Shown here: positions 1 to 7,604 of the stretch, piece by piece
Numbering within the stretch: the stretch's first letter is position 1
How the letters are laid out: every line of letters starts with the position of its first letter
DNA from: Flavobacteriales bacterium UBA1958
GTDB taxonomy: Bacteria > Bacteroidota > Bacteroidia > Flavobacteriales_D > Sanyastnellaceae
Reading direction: 5' to 3'
Assembly (NCBI GenBank): GCA_002336675.1
Contig: DDEI01000081.1
Location: forward strand, 15,347 to 34,487
Length of the DNA: 19,141 nucleotides
Translations under genes and position numbers: made by a program
Notes under the pieces: generated by a model
Database searches by the model: none
What the model saw: the letters and a program-made list of their open reading frames with translations, nothing else
What the model was told of the DNA's origin: nothing

Positions 1-473
1 ACTTTAGGCAATCCATTGGAGAAATCGTATTTCTGATGATAAATTGGGTGATCAAATGGGAGTTCTATAAAGTCCAATTCAGGGAAAACTCTTTTCATTT
101 GAATCCTAACAAAAGGATCCATTCCATAATTATCATCTATATGAAGAAAACCGCCAGCCTCTAAGTACATTCTAAGATTATCAGACTCAGAAGACGAGAA
201 TACTACATTACCGTGACCTGTCATATGAATAAATGGATAGTTAAACAAATCCGGACCTCCCACTTCTACATAAGGAACCTCCTCATCTATGGAGGTGTTT
301 AAATTAGCGTTGCAAAACTTCACTAAATTAGGAACTGAGGTAGGATTAGAGTACCAATCTCCTCCTCCATTGTACTTCATTACTCCTATCTGAAAAGTAT
401 AATCACTAAATGATGTGCAAGTCAGCAAGATGATTAACAAACAGCGTATTCTGGAGAGCGGTGTATCCTTCAT
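1..473 (-). CDS. DUF4159-domain exported protein (C-terminus cut off by window edge)
   Basis: Seen: an open frame reading leftward from ATG at 473..471 for 157 complete codons with no stop before the window edge. The first ~23 residues look like a signal peptide (basic start, hydrophobic CLLIILLTCTSF). A lipobox reading at C19 is possible but has T at -1. The remainder carries the DUF4159 signature: an early KYNGGGDWYSNP stretch (33-44), PYVEVGG (67-73), HMTGHG (83-88), and GGFLHIDDNYGMDP (107-120) followed by a basic/aromatic stretch. Known: DUF4159 proteins are common in Bacteroidota, often about 200-230 residues, with no established function; the fold has been likened to glutamine-amidotransferase-like domains. 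Roughly the last quarter is missing here. A promoter box lies 25 nt upstream. Family assignment is fairly sure; function is unknown. Confidence 0.85.
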   Translation of the reverse strand, partial: MKDTPLSRIRCLLIILLTCTSFSDYTFQIGVMKYNGGGDWYSNPTSVPNLVKFCNANLNTSIDEEVPYVEVGGPDLFNYPFIHMTGHGNVVFSSSESDNLRMYLEAGGFLHIDDNYGMDPFVRIQMKRVFPELDFIELPFDHPIYHQKYDFSNGLPK

Positions 474-498
474 TATTGGAATGTCTAAAGATGAGTTT

Positions 499-506
499 CA
501 AAAGTA
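499..506 (-). promoter_or_regulatory. -7 promoter box of the DUF4159 gene
   Basis: The minus strand reads TACTTTTG, a full match to the Bacteroidota -7 consensus TAnnTTTG, ending 25 nt before the ATG at 473. No clear TTG is seen at the expected -33 distance, so only the -7 half is convincing. Confidence 0.5.
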
Positions 507-644
507 CTAGAAACATTTATTTACTCTCAGTTAAAACTCCAAAATAATTAACCCTCATCTTATTTTATGCTCAAGTCATAAATTCAACCAAACTAATAAT
601 GGTTTTAACCAACTGTAATAATAGTCTCGCAAAAATGTAACAGG

Positions 645-683
645 GCTTAAGCACTATGAGTACAAACCTGTCTGATTCAGGTT
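645..683. other. palindromes in the control region between DUF4159 and secDF
   Basis: Two inverted repeats are visible: the 8-bp perfect palindrome GCTTAAGC (645-652) and AACCTG (665-670) repeated inverted as CAGGTT (678-683) after 7 nt. They sit upstream of the secDF promoter in a stretch that contains no open frame worth reporting. They could be a regulator site, the foot of a small hairpin, or chance in AT-rich DNA. The rest of 507-736 holds nothing else I can name. Confidence 0.25.
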
Positions 684-736
684 ACTAATAGTGGAATATT
701 TTAACTAAACATCTGATTATCAGTTTAAAATTGATA

Positions 737-767
737 TTGGCTATTAAGCCGTGTATTTTTATATTTG
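737..767 (+). promoter_or_regulatory. secDF promoter (TTGG-N19-TATATTTG)
   Basis: A -33 TTG at 737-739 and a -7 box TATATTTG at 760-767 match the Bacteroidota vegetative promoter with 20-nt spacing. The box ends 27 nt before the ATG at 795. The last three bases of the box (TTG, 765-767) extend the secDF frame upstream in phase, but they cannot be the start because they lie in the promoter. Confidence 0.8.
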
Positions 768-794
768 CGGCTCCTTAAAATTAAACCACAAACA

Positions 795-3700
795 ATGGAA
801 AATAGAAGTGCGATTTGGATTTTTACAGTGTTGCTAGTTCTAGCTTGCCTATACCAATTATCTTTTAACTTTTTCTCAAGTAGATTCGAAGAACAAGCGG
901 CAGCGTTTGGTATAGAAGCTTCGGATGCTGATTCGTTAAACACGATGACCGCGGAGGAAAGAACGAGAAAATTCTTAATAGATAGTGCTGGTAGTCAGGC
1001 ATATCCTGCATTAGGACATAGCTACAGAGAGGTGAAAGACCAAGAGTTAAATTTAGGTCTTGACCTTCAAGGTGGAATGAGTGTTACCTTAGAGGTATCT
1101 GTACCAGAGTTGGTAGAAAATTTAAGTGCAAAATCGAAGTTCCCTGCTTTTACGGCTTCTATGGCTCAGGCTAGAGAAGCTCAAGAGAGTTCTAGCGATG
1201 ATTTTATCACCTTATTTGCTAAAGCTTGGGCAGATAACAAGGTAGATGGAGAAGAAAAACTTCCTAAGATTTTTATCAATAGAGATTATACAGAGAAATT
1301 TCAGACAGCAAAAACTGATGATGATGTCATAGAAATTCTTAGAGTAGAAGCTGAGTCAGCTATTGATAATACCGAGAATATCTTAAGACAGAGAATTGAT
1401 CGTTTCGGTGTATCTCAGCCTAATATACAAAGACAATCTTCTACTGGAAGAATCTTAGTAGAATTAGCCGGTGTAGATAATCCAGATAGGATTATAAAAC
1501 TTATTAAGGAAACAGCTGAATTAGAATTCTGGCCTGTGTTTGAAAACACAGAGGTAGTAGGTGGAAAAGCCGCGTTCCAATACCTAGAGCAATTAGATTC
1601 AGTAGTAGCTAAGTACAAAGATCCCTCAGCTTACACAGCTGAGCTATTCACTACGGATAGCATACCTGCTTTGGACTTAAACACAAATGAACCTTTGAAA
1701 AATGCCGATGGAAATGACTCAATATCTTTAACCAGGACTATTGATGGCGACATCTACACTCGAAGATACCCAATAGCTTCCTATTCGGGTAACTACGGAA
1801 GTAATGGTCAAGGAATCCCAAGGTCTTCTGTATTATTCAGAGTTACTTCAGAAGGAAAAGATAGAATCTCTGAAGTACTAGGCGCTAAGGATTCTGGAGG
1901 ACGTTTATTTTCTTCTTCTATAATTCCAGAAAACATTCTTTTAAGATGGGATGCTAAGCCTAGCGTAAGTGATTCCGGAACTGAGTTCTATTCGCTATAC
2001 GCATTAAATGATGTGAGTAGAAGAGAGAAATCTGAATTGAATGGCGGAACTATTACTAATGCAATACAAACATTCGACCAGTACGGTGGAGTGGAGGTTT
2101 CTATGCAAATGAATAGTGAGGGAGCTCAAGCTTGGGGTAAAATGACTCAAGCGGCCTACGATGGAGATCCTTCTAGACCAAACAAAGCAATAGCCATCAC
2201 TTTAGATGGTTTAGTTTATAGTGCACCTTCTGTAAATAGTCCTATCTTAAATGGTAGTTCTTCCATCTCTATGGGAGCTGGCTCTTATGCACAGCAAGTA
2301 GAAGAAGGAACAGATTTAGCCAACTTACTAGAAGCTGGTTCACTTCCTGCTCCTGCTAAGATTGTAAATACAGAAATCGTAGGTCCTACATTAGGAGCTG
2401 AAAACATTAGTGCTGGTGCTTGGTCATTCATTATCGCATTGTTAGTGATTATGGCTTACATGTTATTCTATTATAGCAGAGCAGGTATGGTCTCTGATAT
2501 CGCACTGATCCTAAACATCTTTTTATTAATAGGAGGTTTAGCCGCTATAGGAGCCACACTTACTTTACCAGGAATAGCAGGTTTAGTGCTTACCTTGGGT
2601 ATGGCCGTGGATGCTAACGTTCTTATCTTCGAAAGAATCAGAGAAGAAATGAGAATGGGTAAAGGGCTAAAAGTAGCTCTTACTGAAGGTTACCAAAAAG
2701 CTTATTCTGCTATTTTCGATGCTAACATTACTACCCTTCTCACAGCTATCGTACTATATGTATTTGGTTCAGGAGCTATCAAAGGATTCGCAACTACTCT
2801 AATCATAGGTATTTTTACCTCATTATTCTCAGCTATTGTTATTACTAGATTAATTTTCTGGAATAGAATGGATAAGAAGAAAGATATCGCATTCTCTAAT
2901 GCGACAACTAAGAACTGGTTCACTAACCTCAACTACAGATTCGTAGATAACAGAAAGAAATTCTATATTTTATCTGGAGTAATAGTAGCGCTGGGATTAG
3001 GGGCATTATTCAGCGGCGGTCTTAACTACGGGGTAGAGTTCAATGGAGGTAGAGAAAACACCTTCAAATTCGAAACGCCTATCGATACTGATGAAATAAG
3101 AAATGAGCTAACAGATGCGTTTATAGGAAACAGTATTACTGTTAAGGATTTAGGGACTTCCAAAGATAAAATCAGAATTACTACGGATTATCTATTAGAA
3201 GATAAAGACACAGGTTCTGATTCAACTAGAGCACTTATCACTCGAACTTTAGAAGGAATGGGGCTTAGTAATTTCACTAATCCCGAGACTAGAGATGTAG
3301 ATTCATCTATCTCTGATGATTTCAGAAGAGATGCAAGAAACGCCACTATAATCGCATTGCTCATCATATTCTTCTACATCTTCTTGAGGTTTAGAAAATG
3401 GCAGTATGGACTAGGTGCTTTATTAGCCATGCTTCATGATGTGATAATCGTATTATCTATATACTCAATAGGATCTTTATTCTTACCGTTTACTCTAGAA
3501 GTGGATCAGGCATTCATAGCCGCAATTCTAACTGTCATTGGTTATTCTATAAATGATACCGTTGTAGTATTCGATAGAATAAGAGAGTACTTAGGAATCT
3601 ACAAGAAAGAAGATGAGAAAGAAGTGATTAATAAAGCACTTAACAGTACGTTAAGTAGAACTATAAACACTTCTGCTAGTACATTTGTAGTATTGTTATC

Positions 3701-3836
3701 TATTTTTATTTTAGGTAGTGATTCTATTAGAGGATTTACATTCGCCTTAATGGTAGGTGTAGTTGTAGGAACATATAGTTCTATATTCATAGCTACTCCT
3801 TCAGTAATTGATTTCAGTAAGTCAGTTAAAAACTAG
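795..3836 (+). CDS. secDF: protein translocase SecDF, fused SecD-SecF
   Basis: Integral membrane partner of SecYEG that uses the proton-motive force to pull exported proteins across the inner membrane. Seen: 1013 residues with one N-terminal membrane helix (6-24), the SecD signature LGLDLQGG (87-94), a long periplasmic region to about 540, and SecD helices 543-690 containing GMAVDANVLIFERIREE (602-618). A linker and a SecF half follow, with NYGVEFNGG (744-752) and GYSINDTVVVFDRIRE (916-931). D606, D921 and R955 (SRTINTS) sit where the essential proton-path residues lie in Thermus SecDF, by recalled alignment. Length and fusion are usual for Bacteroidota. ATG 795 was chosen over an in-frame TTG at 765 because that codon lies inside the -7 box. 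Single-gene unit with its own promoter and terminator. Confidence 0.97.
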   Translation: MENRSAIWIFTVLLVLACLYQLSFNFFSSRFEEQAAAFGIEASDADSLNTMTAEERTRKFLIDSAGSQAYPALGHSYREVKDQELNLGLDLQGGMSVTLEVSVPELVENLSAKSKFPAFTASMAQAREAQESSSDDFITLFAKAWADNKVDGEEKLPKIFINRDYTEKFQTAKTDDDVIEILRVEAESAIDNTENILRQRIDRFGVSQPNIQRQSSTGRILVELAGVDNPDRIIKLIKETAELEFWPVFENTEVVGGKAAFQYLEQLDSVVAKYKDPSAYTAELFTTDSIPALDLNTNEPLKNADGNDSISLTRTIDGDIYTRRYPIASYSGNYGSNGQGIPRSSVLFRVTSEGKDRISEVLGAKDSGGRLFSSSIIPENILLRWDAKPSVSDSGTEFYSLYALNDVSRREKSELNGGTITNAIQTFDQYGGVEVSMQMNSEGAQAWGKMTQAAYDGDPSRPNKAIAITLDGLVYSAPSVNSPILNGSSSISMGAGSYAQQVEEGTDLANLLEAGSLPAPAKIVNTEIVGPTLGAENISAGAWSFIIALLVIMAYMLFYYSRAGMVSDIALILNIFLLIGGLAAIGATLTLPGIAGLVLTLGMAVDANVLIFERIREEMRMGKGLKVALTEGYQKAYSAIFDANITTLLTAIVLYVFGSGAIKGFATTLIIGIFTSLFSAIVITRLIFWNRMDKKKDIAFSNATTKNWFTNLNYRFVDNRKKFYILSGVIVALGLGALFSGGLNYGVEFNGGRENTFKFETPIDTDEIRNELTDAFIGNSITVKDLGTSKDKIRITTDYLLEDKDTGSDSTRALITRTLEGMGLSNFTNPETRDVDSSISDDFRRDARNATIIALLIIFFYIFLRFRKWQYGLGALLAMLHDVIIVLSIYSIGSLFLPFTLEVDQAFIAAILTVIGYSINDTVVVFDRIREYLGIYKKEDEKEVINKALNSTLSRTINTSASTFVVLLSIFILGSDSIRGFTFALMVGVVVGTYSSIFIATPSVIDFSKSVKN

Positions 3837-3860
3837 ACATAAATTATTCGACATATTTAC

Positions 3861-3893
3861 AAAGAGCTGCGAACTTCGTAGCTCTTTTTTTTT
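3861..3893 (+). terminator. intrinsic terminator of secDF
   Basis: AAAGAGCT (3861-3868) pairs with AGCTCTTT (3880-3887), extended inward by one G-T and two G-C pairs around an AACTT loop, and runs into a T tract (3885-3893). It begins 24 nt after the stop codon. Confidence 0.9.
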
Positions 3894-3953
3894 CAATGCA
3901 ATTGGTAGAGATATTTACAGGTCCAGTAATTTCGGTAAATCACAGATATTCCC

Positions 3954-3961
3954 TACTTTTG
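3954..3961 (+). promoter_or_regulatory. -7 promoter box of the rpsF operon
   Basis: TACTTTTG matches TAnnTTTG, 32 nt before the rpsF ATG. The -33 region (about 3930-3935, TTTCGG) lacks a good TTG. The downstream bases GCGCTCCTT closely resemble those after the secDF box. The predicted leader (about 3968-3993) is short and almost pure A/T, with no visible structure for S6-S18 feedback. Confidence 0.65.
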
Positions 3962-3993
3962 CGCTCCTTTTTAAAATTTAATTTTTTAAACAT

Positions 3994-4353
3994 ATGTTAA
4001 ACAAATACGAAACTGTTTTCATTTTAACTCCCGTTTTGTCAGATGACCAGGCAAAGGAAGCAGTAAAGAAGTATCAAGACTTTGTAAAAAGCAACGGTGG
4101 CAAGGTCAGCCAAAATGAGAACTGGGGATTAAAGAAATTAGCTTACCCTATTCAGAAAAAATCTACTGGATTCTACTACCTTATGGAGTTTGAAGCACCA
4201 GGAGCTATTATTAATCCTTTCGAGGTAGAGTTTAAGAGAGATGAGCGTGTGCTTAGATTCCTTACTACTAGAATGGACAGGCACCATGTAGATTATGCTG
4301 AAAAAAGAAAAGTTAAAATTAAGTCTAACTCTAAAAGCTCTACAGAAGCTTAA
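3994..4353 (+). CDS. rpsF: 30S ribosomal protein S6
   Basis: Component of the 30S platform, where it binds S18 and 16S rRNA. Seen: 119 residues with the S6 ferredoxin-like pattern, opening NKYETVFILTPVLSD (3-17), with central NWGLKKLAYPIQKKSTGFYY (43-62) and RDERVLRFLTTR (82-93), and ending in a charged, Ser/Lys-rich tail. The normal family length is about 95-130 residues. ATG 3994 is the only sensible start; the upstream region is A/T-rich with no Shine-Dalgarno sequence, as expected in this phylum. First gene of rpsF-rpsR-rplI, 15 nt before rpsR. No ssb or priB gene lies between, which is the usual Bacteroidota arrangement. Confidence 0.97.
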   Translation: MLNKYETVFILTPVLSDDQAKEAVKKYQDFVKSNGGKVSQNENWGLKKLAYPIQKKSTGFYYLMEFEAPGAIINPFEVEFKRDERVLRFLTTRMDRHHVDYAEKRKVKIKSNSKSSTEA

Positions 4354-4368
4354 TAAAACCCTAAGATT

Positions 4369-4632
4369 ATGGCAGATAAGAACGTTAGATATTTAAACCC
4401 TATTAATATTGAAACCTCTAAGGAGAAATATTGTAGGTTCAAAAAGAATGGAATAAAGTACATCGATTATAAAGATCCAGATTATTTATCTATGCTTGTA
4501 AATGAGCAGGGTAAGATTCTTCCAAGAAGATTAACTGGAACTACTCTAAAGTATCAGAGAAAAGTAGGTCAAGCAATTAAGAAGGCTCGTCACTTAGCTC
4601 TTTTACCATATGTAACTGATTTAATGAAATAA
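4369..4632 (+). CDS. rpsR: 30S ribosomal protein S18
   Basis: Binds S6 and 16S rRNA in the 30S platform. Seen: 87 residues with the S18 core, KYCRFKKNGIKYIDYKD (20-36), then the conserved segment GKILPRRLTGTTLKYQRKV (48-66) and KKARHLALLPY (71-81). Only one cysteine (C22) remains, so this is the zinc-free form. Length is within the family range. It follows rpsF by 15 nt and precedes rplI by 6 nt, so the three are surely co-transcribed. The start is ATG 4369, preceded by an A-rich stretch. Confidence 0.97.
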   Translation: MADKNVRYLNPINIETSKEKYCRFKKNGIKYIDYKDPDYLSMLVNEQGKILPRRLTGTTLKYQRKVGQAIKKARHLALLPYVTDLMK

Positions 4633-4638
4633 GAACCC

Positions 4639-5085
4639 ATGGAAATAATTTTATTACAAGACGTAGATCACGTAGGAAGTGCTAATGACGTGGTGAATGT
4701 AAAGCCAGGTTTCGCTAGAAATTACTTAATACCTAAGGGTTTTGGTAAAATGGCTACTAAGTCTGCATTAAAGATGCATTCTGAAAACATTAAGCAGAGA
4801 GCTCATAAAGAACTCAAGATAAAAGGTAATGCTGAAGCATTAGCTGCTAAAATGGAGAAAGTAACTCTCAGTATAGGCGCCAAAGCTAGTGAGAACGGAA
4901 AGATTTTCGGTTCTGTAAACAGCATTCAGTTATCTGAAGCTTTAACAGCTAAAGGATTCAGCGTAGACAGAAAGAGCATCTCTTTAAAGGAAGATACGAT
5001 CAAAGAATTAGGAAAGTACGAAGTAACAATAAAGCTTCATAAAGAAGTTTCTGTAGTAGTTCCTTTCGAAGTATTAGCTGAGTAA
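4639..5085 (+). CDS. rplI: 50S ribosomal protein L9
   Basis: Two-domain 23S rRNA-binding protein at the base of the L1 stalk. Seen: 148 residues. The N-terminal domain starts MEIILLQDVDHVGSANDVV and contains VKPGFARNYLIPKGFG (21-36). A long charged connecting helix follows (about 42-74), and the C-terminal domain holds the conserved GKIFGSV stretch (87-93) and ends in VVPFEVL. The length is exactly typical. Last gene of the operon, 6 nt after rpsR, with an intrinsic terminator starting 24 nt after its stop. Confidence 0.97.
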   Translation: MEIILLQDVDHVGSANDVVNVKPGFARNYLIPKGFGKMATKSALKMHSENIKQRAHKELKIKGNAEALAAKMEKVTLSIGAKASENGKIFGSVNSIQLSEALTAKGFSVDRKSISLKEDTIKELGKYEVTIKLHKEVSVVVPFEVLAE

Positions 5086-5109
5086 CTCCAACTACTAAAA
5101 ATAAAATTC

Positions 5110-5144
5110 AAAACCCTTTCAGGAAACTGTAAGGGTTTTTTTAT
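5110..5144 (+). terminator. rplI operon terminator with GAAA loop, possibly bidirectional
   Basis: AAAACCCTT (5110-5118) pairs with AAGGGTTTT (5131-5139). Inside, CAG (5120-5122) pairs with CTG (5127-5129) around a GAAA tetraloop, with one T-T mismatch, and a T run follows to 5142. On the other strand the stem is followed by TTTT, then a mixed T-rich stretch, so it may also end the convergent rsmG transcript, which stops at 5148. Confidence 0.9.
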
Positions 5145-5147
5145 GCG

Positions 5148-5783
5148 CTAAACAAAGCGGATATAGAGCACTTTTTTGGTCTGAAAGAATTCTTCTTCGA
5201 AATGAGCAGATAGCTCATACTCGTCTACTGTAGTATTCACTTCTTTAATCTCTTGTCTTAAATCACCCCCTTTTAAAAAGAGTACACCATTGGGTTTAGG
5301 ATTTAGAAATCTCTTTTCGAATTTTCCTTGAATCCATGTCATGAAAACTGGCAACTTAGCTACTGCGCGGCTCACTACAAAGTCAAATTTACCAGATACG
5401 TCCTCAGCCCTGCCATGAGCGGCTGTTATATTCTTTAGACCTAAATGTTCGCTGACTGCGTTTACCACCTTTATTTTCTTCCCTATAGAATCTACTAGAT
5501 GAAATGAAACTTCTGGGTAAAGTATGGATAGCGGAATGCCAGGGAAACCACCCCCTGTTCCCACATCAAGTACTTTACTGCCTGCTGTGAAATCATTTAC
5601 TTTGGCTATAGCCAATGAATGAAGCACATGCCTTTCATATAGATTTTCTAAATCTTTACGTGAGATGACATTTATCTGGGCGTTCCATTCCTCATATAAG
5701 CTTTGCAACGCTGAAAACTGCTCTATCTGAACTTCACTAAGATTAGGGAAGTATTTAGTTATTAAACTAATGTTGGATGACAT
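5148..5783 (-). CDS. rsmG: 16S rRNA (guanine-N7) methyltransferase RsmG
   Basis: SAM-dependent methyltransferase that modifies G527 (E. coli numbering) of 16S rRNA; its loss gives low-level streptomycin resistance in many bacteria. Seen: 211 residues with a helical N-terminal part containing YERHVLHSL (49-57), the SAM motif VLDVGTGGGFPGIPLSI (71-87), the acidic D98 after the next strand, GRAED (124-128), FDFVVSRAVAKL (133-144), and GVLFLKGG (166-173). This is the standard GidB order and length. The start is ATG 5783..5781, which shares its A with the sigma factor stop (TGATG). A TTG one codon upstream is possible but less likely. Last gene of the glycosyltransferase-sigma-rsmG unit, so translation is probably coupled to the sigma factor gene. 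Confidence 0.95.
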   Translation of the reverse strand: MSSNISLITKYFPNLSEVQIEQFSALQSLYEEWNAQINVISRKDLENLYERHVLHSLAIAKVNDFTAGSKVLDVGTGGGFPGIPLSILYPEVSFHLVDSIGKKIKVVNAVSEHLGLKNITAAHGRAEDVSGKFDFVVSRAVAKLPVFMTWIQGKFEKRFLNPKPNGVLFLKGGDLRQEIKEVNTTVDEYELSAHFEEEFFQTKKVLYIRFV

Positions 5784-6391
5784 CAAATTGTTTCTTTAGT
5801 ATGCTTCATCAAGTTATACAGAAACTCTCTAGCTCTAAATAATTGAGCTTTTACTGTACCCAAAGGAATATCTAATTCTTTAGAAATCTCTTCATAGCTT
5901 AGTTCACGGAAATAGCGCATTTCTACTAACTCTCTGTACCTTGGCTTAAGTTTAGAAACGACCTCTCTCATCTTTATGATTCTCTGCTTTTTCTCGAAAG
6001 TTTCCTCTGGGTCCAGTCTATCGTCCTTTACCTCGAAGCCTATGCTATCTCCATCAGCATTCGTATATCCTTGGTCCAGGGAAAGGGCTTTAATCCTTTT
6101 CTTTCTAATGTAATCAATAGCATTATTCGATGCTATTTTAAATAACCAAGTACTAAATGCAAATGATGGAGTATACTGACCTAATCTTTTAAATGCTTTA
6201 CCAAAAGCCTCAATAGTCAAATCATCGGCATCATCCGTATTATTAACCATCTTTAGCAACATAAAATAAATAGAATCTCTGTAACGCTCCATGAGTTCTG
6301 CATACGCTCTTTGATCTTGATCGTTTATTGCTCTTTGAACTAAGGCATAGTCCTTTTTCCCTTTATCTGAGAGATTTTTTGTCACATCCAT
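5783..6391 (-). CDS. ECF-type sigma-70 family RNA polymerase sigma factor
   Basis: Alternative sigma factor directing RNA polymerase to a regulon not identifiable here. Seen: 202 residues. Region 2 spans about 30-100 (AYAELMERYRDSIYFML, then DDADDLTIEAFGKAF and FSTWLFKIASNNAIDYIRKK). A divergent acidic linker covers about 103-135. Region 4 spans about 142-195, with the helix-turn-helix LSYEEISKELDIPLGTVKAQ (164-183). There is no region 1 or 3, as in the ECF class. No anti-sigma gene adjoins it: the upstream neighbour is a glycosyltransferase whose end overlaps this start by 10 nt, and the downstream neighbour is rsmG with a 1-nt overlap. Such long ECF-like factors are often kept in Flavobacteriia genomes. 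Family certain; target genes unknown. Confidence 0.93.
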   Translation of the reverse strand: MDVTKNLSDKGKKDYALVQRAINDQDQRAYAELMERYRDSIYFMLLKMVNNTDDADDLTIEAFGKAFKRLGQYTPSFAFSTWLFKIASNNAIDYIRKKRIKALSLDQGYTNADGDSIGFEVKDDRLDPEETFEKKQRIIKMREVVSKLKPRYRELVEMRYFRELSYEEISKELDIPLGTVKAQLFRAREFLYNLMKHTKETI

Positions 6392-7512
6392 CTTTTCGGT
6401 TTTGAAATCATATTAGAAAGAAGAACAGCCGGTTTGGCAATGTTTAACACCAATTCCCACAATGGCATAACCCACACTGCATCTAATACTTTCCATTTTC
6501 TACCAATAGCTATAAAAATACCATATAGCAGCAAATATCTAAACGCTACAATAGTAATTACTAACAAGGCAGGTGTGCGTAAAACTACAAGAAATAGCGC
6601 GGTTCCCCACATTAGCCACCAGCTCAGTGGCTCTATCCCTAACGCCAACTTATGCTTTAATTTGTAAAGGCCCGAGGTGTTTAAATGTCTTCTCTTCTGT
6701 TCCCACCATTCACTTAATTTCTCAGGGCTATGTGAAGTAGTTTGAGCTTCTACATCTGGCCTTACTACAAACGTAGATTTCGGAGCTATTTCATTAATAA
6801 ATAAATCATCATCTCCTCCAGTGATGTGCATGTGCCTTCTAAACCCACCTACTGAAAAGAATTTTTGCTTGGTATATGACAAATTTCTTCCTACACCCAT
6901 ATAAGGCAAACCGCCTAATGCTAGCGAGCAATAATTTGCTGCAGTATGAACGGACTCAAATCGAAAAAAGTTTTTACAAACACCTTTTTCTCTAGCCATT
7001 AAACTGACACCAAGGACTACCTCATCTTCCTTAATCTTATATATCATATTGGTTATCCAGTCATTAGATATCGGGCTGCAGTCTGCATCTGTGAGCAGCA
7101 ACCTCTCATGAGAAGTTGCTTTAATACCCATCGTTAATGCGAATTTTTTTCCACTCATTCTATGAAGGTCTTCGTTTAGCTTCACTACTTTCAGAGACGG
7201 GTAACGCACTTGCAGTGCTTTTAATATATCTTCAGAATCATCCCAACTGCTATCATTCACCACTATCACTTCAAACAAAGGGTAATTCTGCTCCATTATC
7301 ATAGGGATGTGGTTCATCAGATTTTCTGATTCATTTCGAGCACAAATCACTATGCTGACAGGTGGCTGACTAGCATAAAAAATCTTAGGCTTGTATACTA
7401 CTAATCTGATGTAAAAAAACAACAGATAGAACAACTGAACTGCTACTGCGGTTAAAAGCGCAACACTAAGTATTTGCTGGAAAGTAGAGAAACAAGAGAG
7501 TGATTCGTCCAA
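6382..7512 (-). CDS. membrane glycosyltransferase, family 2
   Basis: Inverting GT-A enzyme likely acting at the cytoplasmic face of the inner membrane; donor and acceptor unknown. Seen: 376 residues. There is a membrane helix at about 13-38. The GT2 domain opens PPVSIVICARNESENL (50-65), continues with VIVVNDSSWDDS (82-93) and the metal-binding DAD (142-144), and has GGDDD (232-236) in the catalytic-base position. QKRRH (272-276) stands where QxxRW is usual. Two or three C-terminal helices follow (about 297-360). The start is TTG at 7512..7510: an in-frame TAA lies 15 nt upstream and no in-frame ATG occurs before codon 66, which would remove the helix and half of the first motif. First gene of the unit with sigma and rsmG; its end overlaps the sigma start by 10 nt. 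Confidence 0.85.
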   Translation of the reverse strand: MDESLSCFSTFQQILSVALLTAVAVQLFYLLFFYIRLVVYKPKIFYASQPPVSIVICARNESENLMNHIPMIMEQNYPLFEVIVVNDSSWDDSEDILKALQVRYPSLKVVKLNEDLHRMSGKKFALTMGIKATSHERLLLTDADCSPISNDWITNMIYKIKEDEVVLGVSLMAREKGVCKNFFRFESVHTAANYCSLALGGLPYMGVGRNLSYTKQKFFSVGGFRRHMHITGGDDDLFINEIAPKSTFVVRPDVEAQTTSHSPEKLSEWWEQKRRHLNTSGLYKLKHKLALGIEPLSWWLMWGTALFLVVLRTPALLVITIVAFRYLLLYGIFIAIGRKWKVLDAVWVMPLWELVLNIAKPAVLLSNMISKPKRWM

Positions 7513-7548
7513 AATATAGAAGACTTAAAGGTTAAGAATTTAACGTAC

Positions 7549-7584
7549 AAAAAAAGGCCCTATGACCAAACTTAAAAGGGCTTC
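7549..7584 (-). terminator. intrinsic terminator after the serine protease gene
   Basis: On the minus strand GAAGCCCT (7584..7577) pairs with AGGGCCTT (7561..7554), with one mismatch and one G-U pair, followed by a T run (7555..7549). It begins 20 nt after the protease stop and separates that unit from the glycosyltransferase gene. Confidence 0.75.
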
Positions 7585-7604
7585 CTATAAATACTTTTAA
7601 CATT

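Noticed and set aside
765..794. TTG start giving secDF ten extra residues
   Set aside because: The TTG is part of the TATATTTG promoter box, so it would not be transcribed; ATG 795 also gives the usual SecD start.
7510..7521. TATATTTTG before the membrane glycosyltransferase as a -7 box
   Set aside because: The spacing within the box is one base too long, no TTG lies at a suitable -33 distance, and it overlaps the only usable start codon.
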